From Zeugodacus cucurbitae (lineage: Eukaryota > Arthropoda > Insecta > Diptera > Tephritidae): a DNA stretch of 64,000 bases. The notes under the pieces were generated by a model. That model worked only from the letters and a program-made list of their open reading frames with translations, was not told the origin of the DNA and made no database searches. The position numbers and the translations under genes were made by a program. Shown here in pieces: positions 53,506 through 64,000 of this stretch (within the stretch, counting starts at the first letter, position 1; every line of letters starts with the position of its first letter). The stretch is from the NCBI RefSeq assembly GCF_028554725.1, contig NC_071667.1, forward strand, positions 35,049,501 to 35,113,500, read 5' to 3'.

Positions 53506-54354
53506 ATGAAAAAGAAAAAACAGCCTCGGATGAGAGACCCCAATTTTGATGACGACCACTGCAAACGTTTAAAGGACTACGAATTAAGGGCATGCACCTG
53601 GAATGTCCGGACCCTTAATTGGGAAGGTGCCTCTGCCCAGCTGGTTGATGTCCTCGTAAGAGTAAAGGCTGACATCACCGCAATCCAAGAAATGCGATGG
53701 ACGGGACAAGGACGGAAGAAGGTGGGTCCTTGTGACATCTACTGCAGCGGCCATATAAAGGAGCGCAAATTCAGTGTGGGATTCGTGGTGGGAGAGAGAC
53801 TCCGTCGTCGAGTCTTGGCATTCACGCCGGTGGATGAACGTCTAGCCACAATCCGCATCAAAGCGAGGTTCTTCAACATATCGCTGATTTGCGCCCACGC
53901 CCCGACGGAAGAGAAGGACGAAGTGATCAAAGATACCTTCTATGAACGCCTAGAACGTACCTATGAGCGCTGCCCCAGCCACGATGTCAAAATCGTGCTT
54001 GGCGATTTTAACGCCAGGGTGGGTAAAGAAGGTGTCTTTGGCACAACAGTTGGAAAATTCAGCCTCCATGACGAAACATCACCAAACGGTCTGAGGCTGA
54101 TCGACTTCGCCGGGGCCCGAAATATGGTCGTCTGTAGTACTAGATTCCAGCATAAGAAAATCCATCAAGCTACTTGGCTGTCCCCGGATCGAATCACTCG
54201 CAACCAGATCGATCATGTTGTGATAGATGGACGACATGTCTCCAGTGTTTTTGATGTGCGTACGCTTCGTGGTCCCAACATCGACTCGGACCACTATCTT
54301 GTAGCAGCTAAGATACGCACCCGCCTCTGTGTAGAAAAGCGCACACGTCAATAA
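53506..54354 (+). CDS. RTE endonuclease domain (APE type), ends at premature stop
   Basis: 282 residues. APE-type motifs are in order: ACTWNVRTLN (Asn), ITAIQEMRWTG (Glu), LICAHAPT, VLGDFNARVG (Asp-x-Asn), LRLIDFAGARNMVVCSTRF, ATWLSPDRITRNQIDHVVID and DSDHYLVAAKI (Ser-Asp-His). All catalytic positions look intact, so this truncated protein could fold as a nicking endonuclease. The TAA at 54352-54354 separates it from the RT. The start is the first ATG of the frame (MKKKKQPRM), downstream of the leader; an earlier start cannot be excluded. Confidence 0.88.
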   Translation: MKKKKQPRMRDPNFDDDHCKRLKDYELRACTWNVRTLNWEGASAQLVDVLVRVKADITAIQEMRWTGQGRKKVGPCDIYCSGHIKERKFSVGFVVGERLRRRVLAFTPVDERLATIRIKARFFNISLICAHAPTEEKDEVIKDTFYERLERTYERCPSHDVKIVLGDFNARVGKEGVFGTTVGKFSLHDETSPNGLRLIDFAGARNMVVCSTRFQHKKIHQATWLSPDRITRNQIDHVVIDGRHVSSVFDVRTLRGPNIDSDHYLVAAKIRTRLCVEKRTRQ

Positions 54355-56450
54355 ACACAAGGAAGTTTCGACATCGAGAAGCTGCAATCACAACCGACAG
54401 CCGAACGATTTTCTACTCGACTTGCACTCCTGCTCTCTGAGAGCACTCATCAGCATCTCGGTATAAGGGAGCTGTGGGATGGCATATCAAACTCCTTACG
54501 TACAGCTGCAACCGAAACCATTGGTTTTCGGAAAAGCCAAAAAAACAGCTGGTATGATGAGGATTGTCGTCTCGCAGTGGAGAGAAAACAGACTGCCTAC
54601 CTCGCAATGTTGCGATCGACCGCAACACGAGCGGGATGGGAAAGATACCGAGAGCTGAAGAGGGAAGCGAGACGCATTTGCAGACAAAAAAAGAAAGAGG
54701 CCGAAATGCGTGAGTATGAAGAGCTTGACAAACTGCCCGACAGAGGTAATGCTCGAAAATTTTACGAAAAGATCCGGCGACTAACTGAAGGTTTCAAGAC
54801 CGGAGCACACTCCTGTAGGACCCCCAGAGGTGATCTAGTTATTGATGACTAGAGTATACTGAGTTTGTGGAGGGAACACTTCTCCAGCCTGCTGAATGGC
54901 AGTGAAAGTACAACACCAGGTGATGGCGAACCCGATTCTCCAATCGACGATGATGGAGCAGATGTTCCATTGCCCGACCGTGAAGAAATTCGAATAGCAA
55001 TTACCCGCTTGAAGAACAATAAGGCGGCGGGGGCCGATGGATTACCGGCCGAGCTATTCAAATACGGGTGCGAAGAGCTGATAAGGTGCTTGCATCAGCT
55101 TCTTTGCAGAATATGGTCGGAAGAAAGCATGCCTGACGATTGGAATCTCAGTGTACTCTGCCCAATACACAAAAAGGGAGACCCCACAATTTGCGCCAAT
55201 TACCGTGGGATAAGCCTCCTCAACATCGCGTATAAGGTTCTGTCGAGCGTATTGTGTGAAAGACTAAAGCCCACCGTCAACAAACTGATTGGACCTTATC
55301 AGTGTGGCTGTAGACCTGGAAAATCAACAACAGACCAGATATTCACCATGCGCCAAATTTTGGAGAAGACCCGTGAAAATATGATCGACACACACCATCT
55401 CTTTGTCGACTTTAAAGCTGCTTTCGACAGCACGAAAAGGAGCTGCCTTTATGCCGCGATGTCTGAATTTGGTATCCCCGCAATAATACGGCTATGTAAG
55501 CTAACGTTGAGCAACACCAAAAGCTCCGTCAGGATCGGGAAGGACCTCTCCGAGCCGTTCGATACCAGACGAGGTTTCAGACAAGGCGACTCACTCTCGT
55601 GTGATTTCTTTAACCTGATGCTGGAGAAAATAATACGAGCTGCAGAGCTAAATAGAGAAGGTACAATCTTCTATAAGAGTGTACAGCTACTGGCGTACGC
55701 CGATGATATCGATATCATCGGAAACAACACCCGCGCCGTTAGTTCTGCTTTTTCCAGACTGGATAAGGAAGCGAAGCGTGTGGGTCTGGTGGTGAACGAG
55801 GACAAGACGAAATATCTCCTGTCGTCAAACAAACAGTCAGCGCATTCGCATCTTGGCTCCCACGTCACTGTTGACAGTCATAACTTTGAAGTTGTAGATA
55901 ATTTCGTCTACCTGGGAACCAGCATTAACAGCAAAAACAATGTCAGCCTGGAAATCCAACGCAGAATCACTTGCCAAGGCAATTGAAAAGTAAAGTCCTC
56001 TCTCGACGAACAAAAACCAAACTCTACAAGTCTCTCATCATTCCCGTCCTACTTTACGGTGCAGAAGCGTGGACGATGTCAACATCCGATGAGACGGCAC
56101 TAGGAGTTTTCGAGAGAAAGGTTTTGCGGAAGATTTATGGTCCCTTAAGAATTGGCAACGGCGAATACCGCAGACGATGGAACGATGAGCTGTATGTGTT
56201 ATTCGACGACATAGACATAGTCCAGCGAATGAAAAGACAGCGGCTACGCTGGCTAGGTCATGTTGTTCGAATGGATGAAAGTGCTCCAGCTCTGAAAGTA
56301 TTCGATGCAGTACCCGCTGGTGGAAGCAGAGGAAGAGGGAGACCTCCACTCCGATGAAAGGACCAGGTGGAGAGGGACCTGGCTTCGCTTGGAATAACCA
56401 ATTGGCGCCAAACTGCCAGAAGGCGGGATACGTGGCGCGCTGTTTTGAAC
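54355..56450 (+). pseudogene. RTE reverse transcriptase and C terminus
   Basis: 54355-54850 is the basic linker (GWERYRELKREARRICRQKK). The RT follows at 54865-55986: LKNNKAAGADGLPAELFKYG, PIHKKGDPTICANYRGISLL, CGCRPGKSTTDQIF, LFVDFKAAFDS (catalytic Asp), RGFRQGDSLSCDFFNLMLEK, LLAYADDIDIIG (catalytic Asp pair), VNEDKTKYLLS and NFVYLGTSIN. A frameshift and small deletion at about 55972 remove the NRCYFGLS segment present at 41.7 kb. 55971-56357 continues with VLLYGAEAWTM and RWLGHVVRMDE, then a stop where Trp is expected (RPPLR-stop-KDQVE), with the tail running to about 56450. Confidence 0.88.
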
Positions 56451-56781
56451 TCGGCTATAACCGCGTAAGCGGTGTCTACGCCAGTCAAGAAGAGAAGAAG
56501 AAGTATAAAAAAGTCGTATATAAAGATTTTTTTCACTTTCCCAACCAACAAAAAAGTTGGAATGATAGCGAACTTTTTGTAGCAAAACATATAATTTTAA
56601 TTATAAATATGCATTGTTATATTGGATCATTTTATAGATGACGATTTTAAAAATCACGTTCATTGTGATATTTTATCTGCACATTATTCAATTTGGTTCA
56701 CTATGGTTTACATTTCCGTTTTCCATCTGACAATTCTTTTGTTGCCTATTCCCATCCGGGGGTCGTGAGCACGTCTCTATT

Positions 56782-57298
56782 GTGCTGAACACATAGAAAA
56801 CGACAAGCGACGAGGGACATCTGTCAAATATTAAAATACACGCGTTCTTATGGGCACAGATTTTTTGACAACAGCACGACTACGCGACAACAGGCTTGTA
56901 GTTGTCGTTGTCGCCAAATTAGAAATGTTTCTAATTTTGCCGAGGACAATGGCCGTTGTAGAGCTGCCACTAACATGTGAAATGTAAAATTATTAAAAGT
57001 TATAACAAATATGACGTTATTTTGCCAGCAGAAACGTAAAATAGCTTTGATATATCATTTATAATAACAATCGATTATTTAAAACAAATAAATCGACCAT
57101 TTTTAAATTTTTTGCGTAAATAATTTCACTTTAAATTAAATATGTAAATTTTATTGAAGTGAAAGATGTTAGTACGGCAACAATGAAATTGCTGTTTGAT
57201 ATGTCGCTGCCGCCTTCAAAATGTCAAAGACGCTGGCTTCAAAGCGACATTTGTGGTCAGCCGTCGCTACGTCGTGTCGTCGTCTTTGTGTTCAGCAC
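56782..57298 (-). mobile_element. GTGCTGAACACA MITE, full-length, minus orientation
   Basis: Both inverted ends are present (GTGCTGAACACATAG at 56782; CTTTGTGTTCAGCAC ending 57298), collinear in reverse with 11403-11923. Flanks ATT and TTATG do not give a clear target duplication. Confidence 0.9.
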
Positions 57299-57299
57299 T

Positions 57300-57829
57300 T
57301 ATGTCGTAATCTTGTCTTCTATCATTCTTGGGCACCACCACAATCAAACGAGCATCACAAAACGAGATTGTTTTAGTGCGCTTACTGTGGCACCAAGCCA
57401 CTATGGCCGAAATTGGGATTTTAGCGGCAAAGAATACTTCCTGGCAAGCTAGCTTCACCAAATTTGGTGTGTAGACTTCTAATGATAAAAAAATCGATTT
57501 GAGAACAAAATGGGCGGGCCACGCCCCTTTTTTAAAGTAGTGGAAAAACGTACTTCCTGGTACAAAAAAGCAACTTGAGAAAAAATTAAACGGTCCACGC
57601 CCTCTTTTTCCTATATCCAAAACCCAAATTGTCGCCAAAAATACTTACCAAAACGCTGGCTTCATCAAATTTTGAAAACGGACTTCTTCTGACAAAAAAA
57701 GCTTTAGAAAAAATGGGCGGCCCGCGCCCAATATTAAAAAAATATTGAATGCTCCCAAGAAATTTATTTTTTTTTAATTCTTAAATTTATAATTTTAAAG
57801 AAGTTGTAAATGCTTATGGATTAATCTTA
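57300..57829. repeat. Noncoding tract with cacgcccc units
   Basis: Three degenerate ~100-bp units, each with tacttcctgg/tacttacc, agaaaaaatgggcggcc and cacgccc. No coding frame. The left end (57330-57400) shares blocks with 34665-34710. Confidence 0.45.
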
Positions 57830-59400
57830 ATCTTCGTTTTCAGCCGCTTCTAATTCCAATGAATAATTATTTATCGACTCTAAGCTTACATCGGAATCAT
57901 AACTATAATTGCAGCTGGAGGCTTCTTGAGATGTTGAAGGTAATAACAATTCTGGTGGCAATTCAGGCATTTTAAAAAGATCAATGACTTCTCGAGAAAA
58001 AGGAAGTTTTTTTGAACTATTTGTACGTTCTTGCAAACATAAACTTGAAATATATATGTCAGAGCTATCCATAGCTCTATGTTACATGTCAAGTATGTTG
58101 TGCACTCTTGAATCCTTTCGAGCGTGACCAGTTCGATCTTTTTTATAAAATTTGTTTCGCGCCTCAGATGCATTTTCTGCCAGGACACCTACGGGTACAC
58201 TGAAGCCTCAATTATTTGTGACGAATGCACTAATATTTTGTGTATTGTGGCAGACATAGAGTACCATTCGTAGTTTTGGAAAAATATTTCACTGGTTTTA
58301 ATGCAATAATCACGAACCTTTGAGCATCAATTTCAAATTCAGAGGAGAGAGCAATCTGTTTCTTTATGTTGTGGTTTTCAGTTAAAATGTGCTCTTTTGT
58401 TTCTTTAACAAACTCCACTTTTAAAGGTCCACAAAAGCGTACTGACTGAGGTGTACGGTTTACCCAAATGTGATACCCTGCTGATGAAATTATTTTTATT
58501 GGAATGACTAATGTCACAAAAAGGGAATGATCGAAACTTTCCGAAGTATTTTCCACAAATTTTTGTTTAAACAAGCTGTGGCCGGTAGAACCATCAAACC
58601 CGTAGCTCGAAATTAGGATCGATTCTTCAACATTCATTGTACACAATACTTCATCTTGATATTCAAGAATTCTTTTAGCTGTGTGGTCTAACAAATTTTG
58701 CAACGACACTTCGACAGAGCTTTCATTCGCTTTGATTTCATCCGGTCTACGTTTCAATTTGCTTTCATAAACTTTATCATAAGTCGGATAAATACTACAA
58801 TTGTGTTTTATGTTTTATTGCCGCATATTTGAGTACACCTTTTTAGTTAATCCGTTTTCTAACACAAACATTAGAGCTTCATCAGGTGATACTGGCGTAA
58901 CTTCTTTATGGCTAGTATTAAGAACTTCTCGAATTTTGGATGGGCGATTTGGAGATGTAGCAACTTGCTGTAGGACAAATTTCAAATCCGTTGCGTGGGA
59001 TTTTTTGGCAGATATAGAGGCAGCATGAACTAATAATTGCGCATTGTCTCCTTACTGGGAAGCTAATTCGGAAGCTAATCTCCTTTTATTTCTTTCGCAG
59101 CTATCATCATACGTCAGTTTTGGTCGCCCAATAGTATTAATCTTTTTCGGTATTACAAAAACTGTTTCTCCACTCAACCATTTCTTATTTTATTTTCTAA
59201 ATGCATTCACATTTCTGGATTGTTTATTCCATTTAAGTTTAATAAAATTAGATAAGTTCCGGGCCTTAGTACATATCAATTTACTTAATTCACTGTCAAT
59301 TTCGTATGAAATCTTCCTTTTATGTAATTCGAAACATTCCTGTTGTTTCTCAACCAAAACTCAAATAGTTCAGAATTTTTGAACCTGAGTGTTTCTACAA
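57830..59400 (-). pseudogene. RAG1/Transib-like transposase relic
   Basis: Read from 59400 down: an N-terminal stretch with GRPKLTYDDSCERNKRRLAS, SAKKSHATDLKFVLQQV and PNRPSKIREVL, then the open frame 58757-58230. That frame has SYGFDGSTGHSLFKQKF, SLFVTLVIPIKIIS and IWVNRTPQSVRFCGPLKVEF, then VKETKEHILTENHNIKKQI. These are hallmarks of the Transib/RAG1 catalytic core; the Asp in GFDGSTG is the expected first catalytic residue. After a deletion near 58215 the C-terminal VGVLAENASEARNKFYKKDR follows, where RAG1/Transib proteins carry the catalytic Glu, and then ARKDSRVHNI and an acidic tail. The middle (second Asp and its zinc-binding Cys pairs) is missing, and stops occur near 59175, 59057 and 58820. 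Confidence 0.75.
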
Positions 59401-59674
59401 AAGTATTAAAAATTCGTTCATTAGCAGTCAAATGCATACACTTTTACCATGACATAAAACTTTTTACATTGACATAAAACTGTTTGTACATAAACAGGGT
59501 TGCCAACAGTATTTTTTTTTTAATTTTTTCTTATCAATATATTGGGTATTGAACACCATCAAAATAATTGCAAAAATTTTAATTTGAAAAATTGACTTTT
59601 TGTGTGCGTCTATGCCGCCCGATTGCACAATACGAATATGTGCACGTGCTAATGAAGTTAAAAATTAATAATAA

Positions 59675-61538
59675 CACAGCCACACAAAAAAAAAATTTTG
59701 GTTCTGACCTGGGGGTCTCACTATGTAGACTTCATGTGTTTTGGGTCGCTGAATCCGAATCCGAGGTCCATTTAACCCCATCAGTTCAGGATTTTGACAT
59801 AACCTCAAAAAACCAATATGGCGGACACGTTTTCGAAAAATTCATCGGATTCGCTTGAAATTCGTTACTCGGAGATTTTTGGGGTCGCTGATTACGAATT
59901 TGAAGTCAGTTTTTGAAAATTCAAAATGGCGGATCCAATATGGCGGACACTTTTTTGAAAAATTCATAAAATTCACTTAAAATTCATTACTCGGGGGTTT
60001 TTGGGGTCGCTGATTACGAATTTGAAGTCAGTTTTTGAAAATTCAAAATGGCGGATCCACTATGGCGGACGACTTTTTTAAAAATTCATAGGATTCGCTT
60101 GAAATTCGTTACTCAGGGGTTTCAGGAGTCGCTGATTACGAATTAAAAATGAGTTTTTAAAAATTCAAAATGGTTGTGGAAGGAATTTTAGGTATCAGTC
60201 GAAATTATTTTAGCGATTTGTCCTGATGGAGGTATACTTTACTCGATCGAATTCTGCTCCATGAAGTCTTCAGTGTACACTAAAGAAAAATATGGATAAT
60301 AAATCTTATTTATTTTTGAATATTTCTCTTCAAAAGATCTATGTAATGGATTTCTTTTGCGCTTGTTGTTTTGTCCAAGTGATTCTCTTTTTAGCATCCA
60401 GCAAAAATCTGCCAACATATTCACATCCCACACTCCCTGATAGCGAGTTTCAACAACTTTAATGTCTTGGTGGAAACGTTCACCTTGTTCTTCACTAAAA
60501 TGTCCCACGTTTTCAGGAAATTTGTCCAGATGAGAGTGCAAGAAATGCAGCTTCAAACTCATCAAGCACCCTAGTTTCTCGTAGTCATGTAACATTTTGG
60601 CCACAATTTCTTTATATTGTGGACTTTTTCGATTTCCCAAGAAGTTTTCTGCAACCTCTCGAAAACTCAACCAAGCTGCTTTCTCCTGATCATTCATTTG
60701 ACTAATAAAGACATTATCCTTAAACATTTTTCGAATTTGAGGACCGTCAAATATACCTTCTTTAATTTTGGCCTCAGAAATTTTAGGAAAAATCGTCTGC
60801 AAGTATTCGAAACATTTTCCTGTCTTATCTAGAGCCTTGACAAATTGTTTCATAAGACCTAGCTTGATATGCAAAGGAGGAGGCAGGATCTCTGATGGAT
60901 CTGCGAGAGATTCATTAATGACATTGTGCGACCCAGGTGTAAGGGATTTTCTCTTTGGCCAATCCCTTACCTTATAATGCTGTTTTCTAGCTCTACTATC
61001 CCATAAACATAAGTAACAGGGGTATTTTGTAAATCCAGACTGTTGCCCGAGTAACATGGTTATGATCTTGAAATCTCCACAAATCTGCCACCTGTGTTGC
61101 TTGTAACCAATTTTATTTAAAAGTATTTGCATATTATCATATTTTTCCTTCATTACAGTCGAGTGGGCTATAGGTACGAATTAAAAACTTTTAATTCGTA
61201 ATCAGCGACCCCATAAACCCCCGAGTAACGAATTTTAAGTGAATTTGATGAATTTTTCAAAAAAGTGTCCGCCATATTGGATCCGCCATTTTGAATTTTC
61301 AAAAACTGACTTCAAATTCGTAATCAGCGACCCCAAAAACCCCCGAGGAACGAATTTCAAGCGAATCCGATGAATTTTTCGAAAACGTGTCCGCCATATT
61401 GGTTTTTTGAGGTTATGTCAAAATCCTGAACTGATGGGGTTAAATGGACCTCGGATTCGGATTCAGCGACCCAAAACACATAAAATCTACATAGTGAGAC
61501 CCCCAGGTCAGAACCAAAAATTTTTTTTATGTGGCTGT
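59675..61538 (-). mobile_element. TIR element with CACAGCCACA ends and subterminal repeats
   Basis: Left end CACAGCCACACAAAA (59675) and, inward from 61538, CACAGCCACATAAAA. The inverted arms extend for more than 300 bp and are built from repeated units (ttggatccgccattttgaat, gtcgctgattacgaatttga). A 3-bp direct repeat TAA flanks it (59672-59674, 61539-61541). The only gene is the minus-strand ORF 60239-61153, which starts right at the inner edge of the right arm. CAC ends with a 3-bp duplication recall the CACTA/CMC group, but the superfamily is not established. Confidence 0.85.
60239..61153 (-). CDS. Unnamed insect TE-associated protein, N-terminally truncated
   Basis: 304 residues, open throughout; in-frame codons just upstream (VPIAHSTV) extend it to about 61190, where the inverted arm begins. 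I recognise a protein family repeated in many arthropod genomes without an assigned domain; members are longer at the N terminus, so this copy has lost its start. Conserved blocks: GDFKIITMLLGQQSGFTKYP with CYLC (Cys 46, 49) and WDSRAR; PPPLHIKLGLMKQF (His 95); EKAAWLSFREVAENFLGN; LKLHFLHSHLDKFPENVG; and SEEQGERFHQD (221-230). Asp 27, the Cys pair, His 203/206/208 and Glu 221-225 are laid out like an RNase H-fold transposase of the TNP2/CMC sort, but that is inference. Confidence 0.7.
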   Translation of the reverse strand: MKEKYDNMQILLNKIGYKQHRWQICGDFKIITMLLGQQSGFTKYPCYLCLWDSRARKQHYKVRDWPKRKSLTPGSHNVINESLADPSEILPPPLHIKLGLMKQFVKALDKTGKCFEYLQTIFPKISEAKIKEGIFDGPQIRKMFKDNVFISQMNDQEKAAWLSFREVAENFLGNRKSPQYKEIVAKMLHDYEKLGCLMSLKLHFLHSHLDKFPENVGHFSEEQGERFHQDIKVVETRYQGVWDVNMLADFCWMLKRESLGQNNKRKRNPLHRSFEEKYSKINKIYYPYFSLVYTEDFMEQNSIE

Positions 61539-61717
61539 GTAATTTATATAAAATATAAATTATAGTAAAATTGGGTAATGTAATATTAAAAAAAAAGTAA
61601 TTTTGTTTTCATTTAATACGTAAAATCTATAACTCCGTCCGCATCGACCTGCTCAGTCAACTGCTGATTGCAGACTGATTTTATCGTCGTTTATTTATCG
61701 TATTGGGGAATGGGATC

Positions 61718-63223
61718 ATGTATAGAAGTTCACGTAAGTGAGGAAAGTTTTTGATTGTCATTCACTTGGGAGTGGCCAGAAACGATTCTTCTCCACATGG
61801 TTCAAGCAGCTCACGACTTCCGGTTTTATGCAATATATCCTCTGGGTAGCCAACAAACAGCCGTTTTTCCGCGAGCTAAAGTGAGAAGGCGAACCAGCTT
61901 CTGCGGTTGTGCGTAGGGTTTTGGACCCACCACATAATAACGAAGTACCAATGAGTGAGGCTCTTCAACATATCGCTGATTTGCGCCCACGCCCCAACGG
62001 AAGAGAAGGACGATGTGACCAAAGATACTTTCTATGAGCGCTGCCCCCGCCACGATGTCGCAATCGTGCTTGGCGATTTCAACGCTAGGGTGGGTAAAGA
62101 CGGTGTCTTTGGCACAACAATCGGAAAACTCAGCCTTCATGATGAAACATCGGCAAACGACCTGAGGCTGATCGACTTCGCTGGGGCCCGAAGTATGGTC
62201 GTCTGTAGTACCAGATTCCAGCACAAAAAAATTTTTCAAGCAACATGGCTGACTTCTGTTCGAAACACGCGTAACCAAATCGATCATGTTGGGATAGACG
62301 AAAGACATGTCTCCAGTGTTTTAGACGTACGTACGCTCCGAGGACCAACTATAGACTCGGACCATTATCTGGTTGCAGCGGGGATACGCACCCGCCCCTG
62401 AGCAGCAAAAAAAAAGAAATGTTCGAAAATTTTATGAAAAATTAAGCGACTTAATGAAGGTTTCAAGACCGGAGCATCCTCATGTAGAGACCCAGGTGGT
62501 AAACTGGTAACCGATGTTCAGGGCATACTGGGATTATGGAGGGAACACTTCTCCGACCTGCTGAATGGCAGTAAAAGTACAACACCAGGAAAAGGCGAAC
62601 CCTATTCCCCAATCGAAGACGGACATCAGTTCCCATTACCCGACCATGCAGAAATTCGAATAGCAATTACCCGCCTGAAGAACAACAAAGCAGCGGGCAG
62701 CGAACAACTGATAAGGTGCATGCATCAGCTTCTTTGCAGAATATGGTCGGAAGAAAGCATGCCTGACGATTGGAATCTCAGTGTGCTCTGATCAATCCAT
62801 AAAAAAGGAGATCCCACAATCTGTGCCAATTACGGTGGGATAAGTCTCCGAAATATCGCCTATAAGGTTCTATCGAGAGTGCTGTGTGAAAGACTAAAGC
62901 CCACCGTCGACAAACTGATTGCATCTTATCAGTGTGGCTTTAGAAATGGAAAATCCACAACTGACCAGATATTCACCATTCGCCAAATCTTGGAGAAGAC
63001 CCGTAAAAAGAGGATCGACACACACACCACTTTTTTGTCGATTTCAATGCAGCTTTCGACAGCACAATAAGGAGCTGCCTTTATGACGCGATGTCTGAAT
63101 TTGGTATACCCGCAAGACTATGTTGGTTGATGTTGGACAAAAATATACGAGCTGCAGAGCTAAATAGAGTAGGTACAATCTTCTACAAGAGTTTACAGCT
63201 GCTGTCGTACGCCGATGATATGT
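61718..63223 (+). mobile_element. RTE-type LINE, decayed and deleted copy
   Basis: It has the same 5' start as 53276 and the same leader. It then skips the first third of the endonuclease, and carries 61955-62401 (endonuclease from LICAHAPTEEKD to DSDHYLVAA), a short linker, and RT pieces (PTVDKLIASYQCGFRNGKST, TDQIFTIRQILEKTR), with a deletion removing the RGFRQGDSL region. It ends at the YADD box (63217). Many substitutions, frameshifts and deletions make it older than the 53-kb copy. Confidence 0.88.
61955..62401 (+). pseudogene. RTE endonuclease C-terminal two thirds
   Basis: 148 residues with VLGDFNARVGKDGV, LRLIDFAGARSMVV and DSDHYLVAAGI, but without the N-terminal Asn and Glu catalytic motifs. 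A deletion joins leader sequence directly to the middle of the domain. Confidence 0.85.
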
Positions 63224-63639
63224 GATTTAAAATTAAAGATCCATCCCATTAAATCTCTGTCTCACGCCTCAGAGTACGTCCCTCTCCCATCATCATCAAT
63301 TTGATATGGTAGGAAAGTTTAAAAAGACTCCCTCTTTGCACTACCGGCTGTGATGGAACCGTCTGCTTAAGGCAATGAAAAAACCCCTTTGCAGGTGCGG
63401 CTACATACCCTAAAGCGTAGCAATCAATTGATGCCGGCGGAAGTCTGCCGTAAGCAGCAGTCAATGGGGCAGAGGTGCGAGGTGGAATTGCCAACACCAG
63501 TAGAGGAGCCTCGGTTAGGTGCATAGGGGACTTTGGGTCTGAAAATGCAAAGGGAAACCTCTTTAGTAGACACCGGAACTTTCGGATATCTTATCTTCAA
63601 GTCAAAAGTTTTTCTAAGATAGTGGTTCCACGGACCAGA
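63224..63639. other. GC-richer noncoding stretch, probable LINE leader
   Basis: No convincing coding frame. Composition and position before an RT remnant suggest the 5' part of another non-LTR element, but no motif proves it. Confidence 0.35.
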
Positions 63640-63965
63640 TGGCATTCTACCTGCACAGTTTGGAGGAGTCTTACATCCCTAATACTGCTAAAAGTTCTTC
63701 TGTTACTGCCAAAAGTTTCAACCCTTTATCCTCTTTTCGTTTCTTTTGAAAGCGCTGGAGAGGCTCATAGATCTGTACATAAGGTTAAAATCCCCAGAAA
63801 CAAGCTAATAAAAGCTCAATACTCCTAGGTGTACCCCGCAAGGTGCTGTTCTCTCCCTTATGTTTTGGATACTGGTGGTGAACCACCCACTGAATTAACT
63901 TGAAAATCAAAGCTCTATATTGACGGCCTACGCTGACGATTAGGCTCTTGTTTATAGCTGTCAAT
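63640..63965 (+). pseudogene. LINE reverse transcriptase remnant
   Basis: At 63825-63965 the plus strand reads GVPQGAVLSLMFWILVVNHP followed by TAYADD, then a stop and ALVYSC. This is the RT palm with the catalytic YADD, of the type found in the RNase H-bearing LINE at 33183-33434 (SPLLWTLVVNNLL, TAYADDIAIL). Several stops and frameshifts are present. The window ends soon after. Confidence 0.75.
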
Positions 63966-64000
63966 AACATTAGCCACATTTGGTTTCAGTAGTTCAACGA

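Larger units (their letters stand above)
53276..56500 (+). mobile_element. RTE-type LINE, nearly full length
   Basis: It starts at the same point as the copy at 61718 (gaagttcacgtaagtgagga), has a short leader, one long polyprotein frame with endonuclease and RT, and ends after aaccgcgtaagcggtgtcta near the tail agaagagaagaagaag. No RNase H. Four lesions break the frame: stops at 54352, 54850 and 56355, and a frameshift near 55972. It is the best reference in the window for the four other RTE fragments. Confidence 0.9.

Overview
The window looks like a transposon-dense, gene-poor stretch of a higher dipteran genome. A tephritid fruit fly is my best inference, because the window holds a DD41D rosa-type mariner, hobo-type hAT ends, R1/RTE/jockey retrotransposons, and LINE tails ending in CCTAACCTAACCT. 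I see no convincing host gene, no rRNA and no intact tRNA. Almost every long reading frame belongs to a mobile element, and most are broken.

Layout. 1-978: 3' end of an RNase H-bearing non-LTR element. 985-1840: Helitron helicase relic. 3594-5683: hAT element with an 8-bp target duplication. 5776-6281: LINE tail. 6347-7415: Helitron. 7687-9252: tandem 790-bp duplication containing tRNA-like repeats. 9075-10533: an inverted-repeat element carrying a rosa mariner. 10609-12084: hobo-like hAT with a MITE inside it. 12089 onward: an R1-clade LINE with an RTE fragment inside it. The block 9546-16805 is repeated almost perfectly as 16806-24065, and the rest of the R1 LINE follows to about 25020. 25306-26769: Tc1-like element holding a hAT MITE. 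27446-29330: an inverted-repeat unit containing a truncated MITE interrupted by a LINE 5' end that folds as an HDV-like ribozyme. 29487-31821: a second Helitron (minus). 31852-34440: RNase H-bearing LINE (minus). 34960-39240: two jockey-clade LINEs facing each other. 39434-40630: dispersed repeat. 41208-42640: RTE tail, then a CCHC gag-like ORF. 42659-46070: large inverted structure made of an LTR-like end plus R1-type LINE sequence. 46121-47690: BEL/Pao pol. 48215-49740: Myb/zeste-like spliced ORF and a broken PIF/Harbinger transposase. 49985-51960: third jockey copy split by a hobo-like element. 53276-56500: nearly complete RTE. 57830-59400: RAG1/Transib-like transposase relic. 59675-61538: TIR element with a single long ORF of an unnamed family. 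61718-63223: decayed RTE. 63640-63960: RT remnant.

The elements form a readable nest. Target duplications, paralogous empty sites and a ribozyme-defined 5' end fix several boundaries to the base. The main points are: (i) two Helitrons inserted at different positions of the same duplicated locus, each copy giving the other's empty site; (ii) an HDV-like ribozyme starting exactly at a LINE/MITE junction; (iii) the TIR element at 59.7-61.5 kb, which may represent a poorly described transposase family; (iv) the 7,260-bp tandem duplication, which may be real and very recent or an assembly artefact.
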